Assembly: GCF_901709675.1 (NCBI RefSeq)
Contig: NC_051105.1
Span: 5,509,104 to 5,573,103, forward strand
DNA length: 64,000 nt
Direction: 5' to 3'
Source of the DNA: Syngnathus acus
Taxonomy: Eukaryota > Chordata > Actinopteri > Syngnathiformes > Syngnathidae
Positions within the stretch are counted from its first letter, which is position 1, and each line of letters starts with the position of its first letter. This document shows, piece by piece, positions 13,201 to 26,251 of this stretch. The position numbers and the translations under genes are program-made. Below the pieces are notes generated by a model, which did not search any database, was not told the DNA's origin, and saw only the letters and a program-made list of their open reading frames with translations.

Positions 13201-16200
13201 CTTTTTAAAACAAAACTAACATAAAGGGAGCACCCAAATAAAGAAAGTGTCTGGAAATAATGCACAATGAAAAAAAATTGATAGGCTCATCTATGATTGA
13301 CGTAACCATTCCTCGCAACCAGCTCGGGCGACGTGTTCCCCATGATGTAGCATGCCAAATAATGTGTTTCTTATTCCTTCCTCATCATAGAGCATTGCAT
13401 TAAAATTTAGATCGACAAGGTATAAAAAAATGTTTGGCTAGCGGCTTTGTACAAGTTGGAAGTTTGCCTTCCAAACCTTGTGTCATTTGCTTTTATCGGC
13501 TTTATTTTCCCGGGATTGTGTTGGGATGGCAACGGATAGTGGCTGGGGCCTCGGGGGAGGGAGGGGGGAGTGACATTGTTGCAGAATGGCACCAATGAAT
13601 AGACGAGGGGCACCCAAAAGAGTCGGGGTTCGCGTCTTTTATGCTGACAAATGAAAGGAGTTTGCAGGCTAGGAGCAAAGTCTTCCCGGGGCCGGCGTGT
13701 AAACTCCCTCGCCTTGTCTGTGAGTTCCCGCCTTGGAAGCAGGATGCTGCATGTCAATGACCTCACACAAAAGTAGTCTGAAGGAGTAAAGAGACTGTCA
13801 AAGAAAAAACACTTGGCAGGAAAAGGAATTCTTTCTAGGGCATCGGTAGCTAAGCAAATGTTCTTCTCACACTTGCACTAAAAGCGTTCACACTTCTTTT
13901 TTCTCTGTAAGAATCTTGTGTTTCTTTTATTATCATAATTGACTGATTTATTTTCGAGGCAAAGAGGAAAATGATAATATAACCAAAGCACGACTGGCAC
14001 TAAGCTCTGTACTTAATGTACGACAGTGAAACCTCAAAAGTGGGCTGAAATGTTTTCATTGACTTTTTATTTTCCAATATTACCACAGAATGATGGCAAA
14101 AAGAGCAAAGTCTGGTGTTAATGAACAGAAAATGTAACTTGGGTTGGAGGGCTGCTGAATCAGTGACACATTAGTAGAAGTACAACTCTGGCCTTGCACA
14201 TTTTAATCAGTCATCTAAACCAATCAGGGCTTGGAACCGTAATTCCTAATCTTATCAAGACATTGCCGACAATTGTCTGATTCCAAATTCGTAGGAAATA
14301 ATCCTTCTCTGTTCCCACTCACTGAAGCAAGCTCGGATGAGTTTAGTGAAAGGGAACAAGCCCCATAAAACTCAGAACTAAAAGAGAGATAAGATAAGTG
14401 GACTTCCTCTTGGAACTGTTTTAGGAACATTGATTTTCTATAAAGGTTTGAAAACACATTTTCCAAATACTTTAGTGTCCAAATACATTTGTCCACAACT
14501 GTATTTTCTCAATGACTCCTCTCTATTACGACTAGTACTACTTCCCGCGTGTTTCCCCTCACTCAACCTTTGACAACCCCCTTGGTTGTCCTTATGACAG
14601 TCATGAAGCCAAAGACTTCCGCGCGATTCACATTTACACCAAATTTAATTGTGTGCCTTGCTCATTACCTTATTAGTGATACAGAAGCGGCAAGGGAGAA
14701 GGAATGTTATGTCGGTGCCATGTGATGTAAGCACTTCCTGTGTCGCTCGTGCTGGTGGTCATTCCGCCAAAGACAGGAAGTGAGGAGAATATGGTATAGC
14801 TGCGAGCTTTAACAGCTTCCAGGATGTGACTTTGTGCTTTTTGTTTTGGATTGGCTAACGCTTCTTCCTTCCAATCTGCACTTTGTTGAATGAGCCGCGC
14901 CCACTGGTATAAACATTATAACCCGGGGTCATGTGGAGTTCACCGAACGTGCTGGAAAGTGCATGGCAGCTGTGTTTGCCTACACGGAGCACATTCGCTA
15001 TCGGGAAACAAAAGCGGGAATTTTGTTGTTCTGATACGACTGGCCGTTCACCGGTGACCTTATTAACTAGTTCACTGGCATTGACGAGAATAGACGTCAA
15101 ACATCTCTTTGTACTTGGCTAGCAGTGAATGAGTTAAGTATATCTACACAGCCATCCAAAAAAATGACCTTAGAAAGATAGACATGCTCACTTTTCATTG
15201 ACGATTAGAATACTTTATTGACACTTTGAATATTTCCCTGTCATTGTGGTTGCTGCTCGAGAATTACATTGCGTCACACTGAGAGCTATTCATAATATTT
15301 TGGTTTCTGCAGCATAGAGAGCTTTTTCCAAAAATGTGTCTACTTCCAATTATTAGCAACCACAACAATAATTTGACTTTTATTTAAAATTGTACTTTAT
15401 GTTTGTTCCTGTTTGCTATTCCAGGTGTCATTCAACGTGAGCGTGGAGGCGAGAAGTTGTCCTCCTCGCGGCACCGACCACAGTTTCACAATTAAGCCGG
15501 TGGGCTTTAAGGACCGCCTGCAGGTTGGCATCGAGTACCAGTGTGAATGCGGCTGCACCCGGTCGGCGCAAATCAACAGCACCATCTGCAGCTCCATTGG
15601 TAATTGTCAACTGTTTTTTGGTCCATCCTAACGTTATAACATTTCGAAGGACTTCATTCTTGTTCTTGGACCTATACATGAAAATTCAAACCAGTAGTTT
15701 TTGTGGTGCAAGTAATTGCAAAAAAATGACTTGTATTAAATAGGTTAAGAGTTAATGGAAGGTTGTCTTGGCAGGCACGTACAAGTGTGGGAGCTGCCAA
15801 TGCGAGCCGGGCTACCTTGGTGCCCGCTGCGAGTGCCAGGAGGGGGAAGCAAGCAGCATCCACCTGGGCGCCTGCCGAGAGGCCGAGGGCAAGCAGTTGT
15901 GCAGCGGGCGCGGCGAGTGCAGCTGCAACCAGTGCCTGTGCTACGAATCCGAATTCGGCAAAATCTACGGCAGCTTCTGCCAGTGTGACGACTTCTCGTG
16001 CGCCCGGCACAAAGGCATTCTTTGCTCAGGTAACGTCAAGATAGTACAGTTGTACTTTGACTTACAGATAACATTTATTGCATGACTAATCATGTAATCT
16101 ACCTCACCGTTACAATTTGCCTCCCTGAGTTTCATTATTATTCCGAATGTTAAAAGGTGGGTGTTATGACTTTTCTGATTGTTAAACGTGCTAGTGTTTG

Positions 16201-19200
16201 CTTGCCCATGTGGGATGTTCGAGCGTATTATTTAAGCGAGTGAGACTTGATGAGCCTCGTGTGAAGGTGGTTTGTTTGTGTTGAATAGAATAACTACAGA
16301 AAACGATTATTTATGAAAAATCAGTTCATTATTGTGTTCCTTCTAGATAGGTGTTGATGCTTTATGCTTGGAGAGAAGGCGTGTCTTGGTTCTTGATTTA
16401 TGTCCTTTAATCAGCAAATCATGAAGTCCCTTTTGCCCTAAAGCAGTACAGTTCAATTATGTGAAGATTTTTGTCATGGGTCCCAAATTATGTACGAATG
16501 AATACCACTTAGGTCGTTTGAGTGTTTTGGGCAAAATATCACATCAGTATTGAGAATTACTCTTAACCCCAATCGGCGTTCCCAGAACATGTCCGGTGGG
16601 TGTGAGGCCACTGGTGTGCCCTCACCCCACAGAGGCTGCTTTGTGACAGTCTTGGCATGATTACCTCTATTTATGTACGCTCAATGAGTTTTTATTTGTA
16701 GTAGGCAGAAACCAGGCCCAACACGTTAATATTTGTTGCAGTCATTAAATTTGAACAGTCCAATACACTTTCTTTTTTTGCATACTCTTCTACCGGTCGT
16801 CCAGCATGGCACCTTAATGAGGTTGTAATGAGAGCAAACATGCCTTCATTTCCTTCTGTCTCCTCCCCATCTGTGGTTCTGTGCGCATGAAGCATCCCGG
16901 GAAAGTGATTTAGCGCTCTAATAACATGCTTTTTTTCATGCATATTGGATTATGCTTTTGTTTCAGTTTGAAAACAATCTGTTCTGCTTTTGAAATTTCT
17001 TCTAAAAGGAAATAATGGAAATATAAACAGTCTGGACGGTTAGTCTTTATTAAAAATAGAAATTAAAATCCACACGCAGAAGCATAACAACAACAATCTA
17101 AAGTAAGCTCTCTTGCTCTTCAAAGCTTGAAGGTCATTGATGGGAAAGGGTCAGAAATACGACGTTGGAGCCGAAAGTGGAGGGAACCAATTATGCTATT
17201 AAAATGGGAATTATCTTGGTTCTCCACAATGAAATTATGTTTTGTGCCTCCATAGCTAGCAAAGCTCTACATGAAACCAAAGTATTATTAAGTGGGCCTG
17301 TGACAATAACAAATTTTGGTGGACATGTCCTGCAAATTATTTCCAGCATTTCTTAGTAGAAATGAACCACTAAATTAATAATAATCCTGATATAAATAAT
17401 ATTGATTTATAAATCACTGTGGTTCATTAAAAGCTTCTTGCCCATTAGAAGCTGCATTTGAGATGCAACAACATCCCTGCTCATTCTTGTTTGGTGCAAC
17501 TAAGTTTTAGATATTAGGTTTTTATAAAATGGTCATGGGTGCTAATGATATGCTTTATTAGAGCAGAGGCACATTTGTTGGAAGAAAACATCATCATTTC
17601 AAGACTGTGTCCTCTTTGGTATCAGTGTTGGATGACATTTTGTGTCTGAATGTTCCCGTAATCTTATCCTCGCTATCTCCTGGGGCGTCTTGGTGTTTAT
17701 GTCTGCTTCTGTCTGTCTGCACTGTCCCGAGGTCATTTAATCATTGTCAGTTCATCCACAAGTTGGTAAAACCAGAAATGTCACTCAAGACTTCCCAGTG
17801 TGTTTATTTTCGCTTTATTCAGTCATGTTTATATGTATAATGTTTTAAATGCCGTCTTTCCTCATATTGTGCACGGGGGGGGGGGGGGGGGGGGGGGTAG
17901 ATTTTTAGGAGTTAGATTTTTTATTAGTGGGACACCTGAATTTGTCCAAATTATAAAAAAAAAAATTTCCATCATTAAAAATTGATTTACAATAAATGTA
18001 TATTACAGCTGTTTAGCATTGATTTTTTTTTTCTGAAGAGAAAGAACAAGTTAATTGAAGTGAGGCATTTATGATTTGGATTTTTTTCCCATTATTTTGT
18101 AAGAGGGTAAAAACCATGTTGTTTTGCTCGGGAGTACACTTGAAGTTGCACTTCTTGTTCCACCAAAAAGAACCCTTTGACCCATAACATTGTAGCTGAC
18201 TCTGCAGCACTCAGCTTGAATTTGCCATCGTTTGCAAATACTGCATTCTTTGCATGCAGTCGTGTTTTATAAGCACGTGTTTCATGTACAGTCAGTAAAT
18301 GGGAACATATGTTTGTTTTTCTCAACTGCTCTGTTTGGTTGATGTGAGACATCGTTTGTTTAAAAATCAACACCCCATGGTGAGTCACACTTTTTCCATC
18401 GCTGTGGTCTTTTATTTCATTTGGGCATGTTTCTGCCACATTCAAGGTCTCAGAGCACAAGATCAATGACTCTTGCATGAAAGGAGTTACAGCCAATATT
18501 CATTTGGGCATCTTTTACACCTCGGACATGTTCTATTGGTTGAATATAACCAAGAGAGCTTTGCTCCATTCATTCAGGAAAATGGCATCTTATTTGGGGA
18601 GCTATAAGTCATATCCAAGCTAAATTTATGGTTGTCATACTACCTCCAACGGCTGAAAATTGTCGGGTCGACTTTGGGTTCATGGTTCTTTCACTCAACT
18701 AAATTTAGTCCCTGAGGTAAAACTGGTTCACTCTCTCGTCTTTTATTATTGAGACGTGACTCGACTTGACCACGCCAGACAAAATCCTCCGGCGTGGCTG
18801 AAGGGAAAAAACCGAGTGCCGCACCCTAACGCTCGCTTGAAATGTGATCCTTTTAGCCGCATGGATGCCAAAAAAGCAGTATTGAACGATTTGTTGAGGG
18901 CAGGTGTGAACATTCCCAATACAGATGATGTATCTGTAGCAAATTCTCGGGTGGTTCTTCAGCCTGCAGCCATGGATGATTATCACGTTGATTCACAGGG
19001 GTGACAGATGTCAGTTATTGTTTTATAATTGGGAGAGAGATCATTCATGCGTTTGTTTGTAAAGCCTGTCGAGAACGGACATTATTGATTGTCGAAAACA
19101 AAAACAAAATCTGTAAAAAAGAGTTTCTTGGCTTTTGTAAGTCAGTAAGCAACCAAAACAACAATAGCAGTGTTGCACCAGTAATTAAGCGTCTCCATCA

Positions 19201-22200
19201 GTCATTTTATTGACATACGTCAAAATTTAAATGACGTCACTGAAATATATCAAATATAGTCGTTTTGATACTACGTTGCATGAGCTGCAAACTTGACGCG
19301 TGCTTAAACACTGTTTACATGTTTGGTAATGACGGTGCTCTGTTGTGACGGTGTTTACTGTGACAGAAAATAGCGGGCGTCAGACTTGATGATCCCTGTA
19401 ATCTCAACCTAAGGTGATCCCGCTGCTAGTTTAAGTTTTGCAAGCTTTTTATTTTGGAAGGTTTCAGTTCTCTTTCACACAGAGGAGACTAAATGTTTTT
19501 TTCTTTCTCATCGCCACCAACGCAGTGTCGTTAGTCATGACCTGTCTCGACTCGCACGCTTGTAACAGCCGACAGAGGCTTTTTAGAGGCAGTAATATTC
19601 CTACAATCAATGGCACTCAGTTCATGGTTTAACTTTTGAGGGTTTTGAGAAATTTGTCATCTGAAGATTTATTGTTATTATTCATTATTCCCTAAGAAAA
19701 TAAGTGGGGGAAAAAATCAGATTAAATTTTATTTCTATTGTTTTGGCACTCGTTCCCCAGCCATCATAAACATGACACAAAAGTAATGTTTGTGTACCGT
19801 ATTTTTCGGACTATAAGGCGCACCGGGTTTATAAGGTGCAGTCTCAATCAATGGGTCTATTTCTGAAAAATTATATTTATCGGGTGCACTAGGTTATAAA
19901 GCGCATTACTGCACATTGAGGGGAAACAAATGAGTCAAACATTATCCAACTTCAATTCGACATCTATACAGACAGAATCAAATGTGGGAGTTAATGTTTT
20001 GTCTCCTCTCACAACTGAAGGAAAGTATTCCAATTGTTAGTCCTAAGGGGATGATTACTTATCATTATTTAGACTAGATGAATGTCCATATGACATTTTG
20101 TCAGGGTCTCTCTAGTAAACTATGCAAAACAGTTGAGTATTTTCGCACTTAGGATAAAAGCCTCATGGGCAGTTTCATGGGGAAGAAAATAATCACTTCA
20201 TCTTCTCTTGGTTTTTGTGGTTGCTGACTGTCACTTTGTTAGCGGGTTTTCGCTGTCGTCTTGATTTGCTTGAAGTGTGCGGGAGACCACTGAGAGTAGC
20301 TGCTTGGGTACACCTTCAGTCTTCTGTCGCTCAAAGACTAAATCAGCCCATCCTCCCCGAGACCAAATCGTGCTCCTCGCCCACAGCCGGCCTGTGTCAT
20401 TAAGTTGTGGCGGTTTTCATTTCTTGGCGTCGTTTTCTGCGCGCCACGCATCAACTGCGCACCGCAGTAGATTGGTCCGATCCAGTTTCCTCTCACAGTG
20501 AGACAATCTGTCTGAGGAAGTCCAACGAAAGACAAACATGACACAAGCTACAAACACATTAAATCACTTTGAGCCATCACTTTGGAAAGTTACAAAAGTT
20601 AATACAAAAGCTTGTTTGTGCTTTAATATGAGTGTGGTGTTATTTTCTGTAACATGATGAACCGTCTGTATTTCACATATACTAGAGACATGTTTTATTC
20701 TCTTTAAATGTGTGGCAACTCCATTAGTTGGGGCTTATGATGGAGAATTTATCTCCAAATGTTAGCAAGTAAGATTTCCTAATGTGTTTTTTTTCCCCCT
20801 CATTATTTGAGTGTTGCACACAAGTTGACAGGCATTTTACACTTTGGCACATTCGCGCCTAACGACACGGAAGGCAAACCACTAAAAATATCTCGTCAGC
20901 TCATTTCCTCTTCATTTAATCTCCAAATATTGACTCGAGCTCCTTTGGATCTGGTGCTACAATCCAGCTTGTCTCCAAGCCCAAAAAAAAAAAAAGGCTG
21001 CGTATTAACAGAACTGAAGCTGCTGAAGCTTTATCTTGTGCTGGCACGCTTTACTGAGGGGAAATACTTTTGGATCCCATAATTGCACTTTAATGGAGCC
21101 AACACAGTGAGCATGCGGTTCATCATATACGGTAAAAGCGATACGGGGCTTTTCAAGAGTCTTATTTTAATTCCAACGTTTTTAAATTATTCCCCATGAA
21201 CCAGAAAGTAACCTCCTAAGAAACAACACGGTGCAGTACATCTTATGAAAAAAAGAAAAATCCTTTTTGACATTTAAATCAAGAATGCACCTGCTAACAA
21301 ACAAAAAGTTCTAACTCACTTTTTGTCCAAGGAATTATTGTCCCTTTTGCCCTTTGGACTATCCAGAATAAGCCACCTGGTTTGCAGAAGACTGAATGTA
21401 TTTTTTTTTGTTCTAGTCGAGGCAACGGCAACTTTATAAGTTCCGTTAAAAAAAAGTGGAACACTCTTTGTCCTTATTGCCAAGCAGCACTGTTTCGAAG
21501 GTAACTCATGGCAACAGGCCGCACTCCAAGCAATCTTAATCAGGTTATTTTAAAAAAACAAAGTCGTTTCCTTTTGCGCCACCACCCTGACCACTGCCTT
21601 GATCTAACAGTTTCTGGTTCCTTTTTCCCCCTTTTAGAAAAAATAAAATAAAATGAAAAATCATCTTCCCCTCTGGGCTTGAGGTAGCAGTTGGAACAGT
21701 TCTAGTCCCAGACTGTCATTAATGGTGTTTGGTTGAAGGGCCACACCCGGTGACCCAGTTACTCCCTCAAAACTTTCCATTGGAAGTGCTTATGAAAGGA
21801 CACTTAATAAAAGGCATTAGTTTGTTATTGCAGGGAGGGTTTCGGATTGAACTTTAAATATTTTCCCTTAAGCAGTGAAAGTTATCATTTTGGAAATCTC
21901 TAGACTAAAGTCACATGTCTAAAACATTGACAAGTAATTGCATTCTCTATTGGGTGGTCAACGTATCCTGCCAGTTCTTATCTTGCATTCTAAAGGAGGA
22001 CATAGTTCAATCCAGACATTTCCCTGCCTCCCTGTTCTGTGTTTAAGGCTATGGTTTGTAGCGTTTAATCTTGTGGGTCCACCCAGGGCTGTCAGCCCAG
22101 AAGCTTTCGTGTTAACGGTCCCGTCACATATCGAAATGCGCAAACAGCTGTGTGCGCGCGCTCAAGGGATACACAGCATCCACATTGGTGCATTTGGATA

Positions 22201-25200
22201 CATTTGTTTTATTATTTGGTTAGATTGTTGACAGTTCACACTCTGGTTGTTCAGAGACCTTTCTGCGCAACATTCTTCTCCGTTCTACCTCAAGGAAGTG
22301 CCTGTAATCTAGATTTCGACCTATTCAGAATTCCATCACCTCTGTGTGCATTTTACAAGAGTCAGTCATGTTGCCACGGAACTATTTTTAGTACCTCAGA
22401 TCCAGGTGTGGATTCTGATTTGAATGTAGTAGATGCTGAACTTTCACAGTAATCACGGCCAGTCATGTTTGCCCATTTTATCCCCCTGTGTTATCTCGGG
22501 AACATCCCAATCGGTCCACGCTGCCCTAAAACTGGGCAACCATGGCCAACATGGTGTGACAGAAGCTTCAAAAGAACACAACGATTACTCTTTCCGTCAC
22601 ACCTTGTTTTTTTTGATTGATCAATTTTATTTCGAGCCTAAAAACAGAAAGAGATATCAGTAAATTATAAAAGGAAAAGGAAAAAGAAAACAGGACAATA
22701 ACCAAATGTCCCAAGCAAGTCGTAAATAACTTAAACAACAACGATTAGGACAGCTCGAAAAGGAGAAGGAAGAAGTTAAAGAACTTTTCAAATCCTACCC
22801 TACTTGGGAAAGAATTGAGAGAAGACTGATAAGAAATTTTTGTTCCATTGTAATATATTTTATACTGTAGCTGCAGTTTACAGACAATGAATATGGAAAT
22901 AGAGGCTTTTTCTTCCCCGGCATGTTCTGTGTGTTCATCCACTCTTCATCCCTTTATAACACAACTTTTCCGTGTGTTTATCTACTGTCGCCATTCTGTA
23001 TACAAAACATTGAGTGTAATGGGGGGGAGAAGTGGACTCAGCAATTTGACGGCGCCACACGTCCTACCAAAGCCGTGACAGAAGTGGGATGACAATGCAA
23101 GCACTCTCATGCTTCTCCTGCCTGGTGCTCATTGTGTTCAAGACAACTGCCATTGTGTTTTTTACAATGCATCCACTCTGATGTCACCTGATTGCTTGCA
23201 TTGACACCCCTTAGTTGTGGCCTTATCATGCAAGACCAATTTTGTAGGATCCTCGTGTGAAAAAGTCTTTTGGCTGCAACTTTGTTCTTCCACTTGCGAT
23301 TCCAACCCTAAGCTTCTTTTCACCTTGCTCCAAATGTTATTGTGGGTCAGTTGTTCAGTATCGTTAGGATCACATGGTTGTCAGCCAAGAAGGCAAAGGT
23401 CAGGCCAAGTCACGCATGCTAGATTAAAGGGTTTCTTTGACCTCTTTGCCTAACAGGTTCTGCTCGGAGATAAAGTGGACTAACGGTACTAACTTCCTCG
23501 TTGGGCCTTCGTTGTTCTTGTCAGGTCACGGCGAGTGCCACTGCGGCGAGTGCAAGTGCCACGCCGGCTACATCGGGGACAACTGCAACTGCTCCACAGA
23601 GATGGCGTCGTGCATCGCCGACAACGGGCAGATGTGCAGCGGGCGCGGCAACTGCGTTTGCGGACGTTGCCAATGCACGCACCCCGGCGCTTTTGGGGAC
23701 ACGTGCGAAAAGTGCCCCACCTGCCCCGACGCCTGCGACACCAAAAGGTACATAACACGGCAGCGACTCAGATCGAACCTAACAAGATGGCGTCATATCA
23801 TTTAATGTCCTGAAATCTGCTTCCAGTTCACGTCTGCTACGTTTAAGCACTTTGACAGCGGCCCTAAACTGTTGCAGAAATAACAAACGTAAGAAGCGGG
23901 CATTTTTCTTTTCCATGAAACGGCTTCCTCCTCCCGCAGAGAATGCATCGAGTGCCGGCTTTTCAACTCGGGAAAACTCTCAGACAACCAGACTTGCCAG
24001 CGTCTGTGCAAGGATGAAATCATCACAGTGGAGACTCTCAGTAAGTAAACACAGTCCATGAGCGTGTGCACACACACATGCATACACACGCAAAGGGAAG
24101 AGCTGTATTCACATAGATCTGTGCCAGCATTCTCAGACTTCACTGACGTTTTATCGGGGTGCTGGAAGAATAACTCTCATGCTTCTTAAATGAAAAACAC
24201 TTCAAAGTCTGTGTTCATTGAGAACAATCATAATTTTGACATTTGTATAGAACAACATGGCCTCAGCCGTGTGTGACATCATGGAAGAGTTGAAGTAAAG
24301 TTCTCGGTCCAGCTGCATGGCTACACACGGATGTCCCACTTTTTCAATTCATTGGCTCCTCCCGTGTATAAACACGGACGAATACCATATTTCCTCAAAC
24401 ATGGGCATTCACTCAAATAGAATTCGTCAACAGGTGATCCACTTTTATTGAAACAGAGCGTAGTTAGATTTTTTTCCATCAAGCAGTGCTCTCTTCTTTA
24501 ATAGATGACATGCTCCATATAATTGCTGAACGTTACCATCCTTCCTCAAATAATGGTAATAGACATGTATTTCCTGCTGAATCAAATGCCTGACCTCAAA
24601 TAGCTCTATTGATAGACCTCCAAAATAATATACAATAAAGCAAGATGTCAAACCCAAGGCCCGGGGGCCAGATCCGGCCCGCCACATCATTTTATGTGGC
24701 CCGCAAAGACGAATTGTGCATCATGTCGATACTAAAATTACAAATTGTCTTCACTATTTAAAAATAGAGATACTGCAAGCAATTTTTATTCCCAATTCAT
24801 CTTTTTAAACTATTTGAACAGTTTTAACTCTTACTAGTCTTACTAGTCTCTGATTTCAAAATTGTTTCATGCACCCCCAGCATTAGCTGCAATTGAGTTC
24901 AGAGCAGGCGACAGATGTGTGTGCGTGCCTGTCGTTGCTGTTGCAACTATTTTAGGAGCGCTGCGTGTCGGCCCAATTCTGACGTGATTCATAGCATTCC
25001 TTGCTTGGCGGCTGAGCCCTAATGGACTCCACATGTACATTCCGTTTACAACCAGAGGAGGGAGGGCTTTGCGGTCTGATCCCCTCCTTCTCTACACGCG
25101 TCAGTGGACAGTGAGTCACTGACACATCGACAACATGAGACCAGATGATTTCCCTCCATGCTGGATTGTTGATACATGATACAGTAGTGTCAGTGCAGCC

Positions 25201-25947
25201 ACATGTCATTTTCTAATGACCTTCTTTCTACTACGGATGTACAGCTACACTGAAAGAAATTTCAAATGTACCCTGAAAGTTCATGTATAAAATTAATTGA
25301 CAAAGACAAAAGGGACATTTTAAGATACTTCGCTTCGTACCTAATAGTTTGATGTTTGTTCATTCTAGAAACGGACGAACCAGGTGCCGTGCTGTGCCTC
25401 TACAAGACTGACAACGACTGCGTGATGAAGTTCACATACTTGGAACATGACAGTGGACAGTCCGTTCTCACCGCCCTGACGGAACCAGGTGAGCTTCTTG
25501 CTTGCTTCTCACTGCCATACTTGAGTATTTTCTCCACACGTGAGGTCCAGTTGCTGCATCACTTGGGTTGTGTTTTTCCGGTGTCAGAATGCGGTGGAGG
25601 TCCAGACGCCCTCATGGTCCTGCTGGCAGTGGTGGGAAGCATCCTTCTAGTCGGACTGGTGCTTCTCGGCGTCTGGAAACTGGTCATCACCATCCACGAC
25701 CGGCAGGAGTTTTCACGCTTCCAGAACGCTCGCTCGCGTGCACGATATGAGATGGTAGTGTACATATATATTAAATTAGACGTGTGATTGTAACTTGTCG
25801 TGGGCTCCTGAGATTGTTTTCTGATTCTTTGCGCTTGTTTGTGGTTCTGTCCCACAGGCATCCAACCCGCTTTACAAGCAGCCTGCCTCATCCAGTTTTG
25901 GTGAGACAGACATGTTCGACAAGCCCTACAATGGAGGGGTCCACTGA
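5688..25947 (+). CDS. itgb5: Integrin beta-5
   Basis: Integrin beta subunit; it pairs with alpha-V as a surface receptor for vitronectin and other RGD ligands. Sixteen coding exons keep phase: 5688-5766, 6329-6414, 6491-6698, 6943-7192, 7568-7736, 8803-8964, 10557-10652, 10736-10825, 12972-13106, 15425-15599, 15775-16029, 23525-23747, 23940-24040, 25369-25488, 25588-25754, 25858-25947. The product is 801 residues, about the human beta-5 length. Order: signal peptide (about 1-26), PSI domain ([15 protein letters not shown]), beta-I domain with the MIDAS motif DLSLS at 149-153, hybrid domain, cysteine-rich I-EGF modules (about 484-650), beta-tail domain, one transmembrane helix (about 724-746) and a cytoplasmic tail with NPLY at 775-778. 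Diagnostic stretches include [19 protein letters not shown] and [10 protein letters not shown]. The start MWSPVTRV sits in the context gccATGt and is followed by a hydrophobic signal core. The extreme C-terminus ([10 protein letters not shown]) is shorter than in human beta-5. Beta-3 or beta-6 are less likely given the match throughout. Confidence 0.97.
8383..8469. repeat. (AC)n microsatellite, about 43 units
   Basis: An uninterrupted 87-bp AC/GT dinucleotide run in itgb5 intron 5, between exons 7568-7736 and 8803-8964. The long open frames over it on both strands are artefacts of the repeat. Confidence 0.99.
8965..10556. other. itgb5 intron 6, no other gene seen
   Basis: A 1.6-kb AT-rich intron. 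It contains a 26-T run at 10230-10255 and a second T run near 10291-10300. No internal exon, RNA gene or complete mobile element was recognised. Confidence 0.6.
10230..10255. repeat. Poly-T tract (26 bases)
   Basis: Homopolymer run in itgb5 intron 6. No target-site duplication or element body next to it was recognised. Confidence 0.95.
10826..12971. other. itgb5 intron 8, no other gene seen
   Basis: A 2.1-kb intron containing a 22-G homopolymer (11822-11843). Some open frames of 60-140 codons occur here, but they lack family resemblance or cross the exon boundary by read-through. Confidence 0.6.
11822..11843 (+). repeat. Poly-G tract (22 bases) in itgb5 intron 8
   Basis: Twenty-two consecutive G bases on the transcribed-sense strand, flanked by moderately GC-rich sequence (gcagggc on the left, tgttactgg on the right). 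Confidence 0.95.
13107..15424. other. itgb5 intron 9, no other gene seen
   Basis: A 2.3-kb intron between the exons encoding the end of the beta-I/hybrid region and the first cysteine-rich module. A G-rich patch lies at about 13540-13575. No additional gene was recognised. Confidence 0.55.
17875..17897 (+). repeat. Poly-G tract (23 bases) in itgb5 intron 11
   Basis: Twenty-three consecutive G bases on the sense strand, the second G homopolymer over 20 bases in the same gene. Confidence 0.95.
19795..19925. repeat. Dispersed MITE-like repeat with core ttcggactataaggcgcacc
   Basis: The stretch opens with accgtatttttcggactata and aggcgcaccgg, and contains further ataaggtgcag and ataaagcgcat half-copies. 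This wording is a widespread vertebrate repeat that I recognise as a non-autonomous DNA transposon relic. I do not assign a superfamily, because termini and target duplication are not clear. Confidence 0.55.
24041..25368. other. itgb5 intron 13, carries a repeat relic
   Basis: A 1.3-kb intron with a hAT-like repeat relic at about 24640-24860. No further exon or RNA gene was recognised. Confidence 0.55.
24640..24860. repeat. Probable hAT-type repeat relic
   Basis: Opens with gatgtcaaacccaaggcccg, then ggggccagatccggcccgcc and acatcattttatgtggcccg. This phrase is shared by many vertebrate repeat copies that I associate with hAT-derived elements. The right end could not be defined. Confidence 0.4.
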
Positions 25948-26245
25948 GCCCTTGGCATGTGGGGCGGCAGGACCGGTCCAGCAAGAACAAACCCTTATGG
26001 GGGGCACGGGCCCAATACAGACTGAGGCCTCCCCTTTCCTCAACAGGGCTACAGAAGTGAAAGTAAAAGACTAGTCTTGAAGAAGCAGCTTCACTCCATT
26101 GCAGTGAGCAGCAAGTCATCCACATCTGAATGATAGCAACAAGCTAAGCTGGCTGCAGATCACATTTGTATGTATATAATATTTTTATAAACACAAAAAA
26201 AAAAAATCTTTGTCAGGCTTTGCACCCTGCAGCTTTCCCACACTA

Positions 26246-26251
26246 AATAAA
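26246..26251 (+). terminator. Proximal polyadenylation signal of itgb5
   Basis: AATAAA about 300 bases after the itgb5 stop codon. No pronounced GT-rich element follows, so it may be a minor site. Confidence 0.4.

Larger units (their letters stand above)
16030..23524. other. itgb5 intron 11, the largest intron (7.5 kb)
   Basis: Separates the exons for the first and second groups of cysteine-rich modules. It contains a 23-G run (17875-17897) and a DNA-transposon-like repeat (about 19795-19925). Several open frames of 60-134 codons occur (for example 18756-19004 on + and 18092-18496 on -), but none resembles a known family. Confidence 0.6.

Noticed and set aside
18756-19004. 82-codon frame in itgb5 intron 11
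   Set aside because: Starts at GTG and has no recognisable domain or flanking promoter; looks like chance.
25559-26125. 188-codon minus-strand open frame
   Set aside because: Antisense shadow of itgb5 exons 15-16; no family resemblance.
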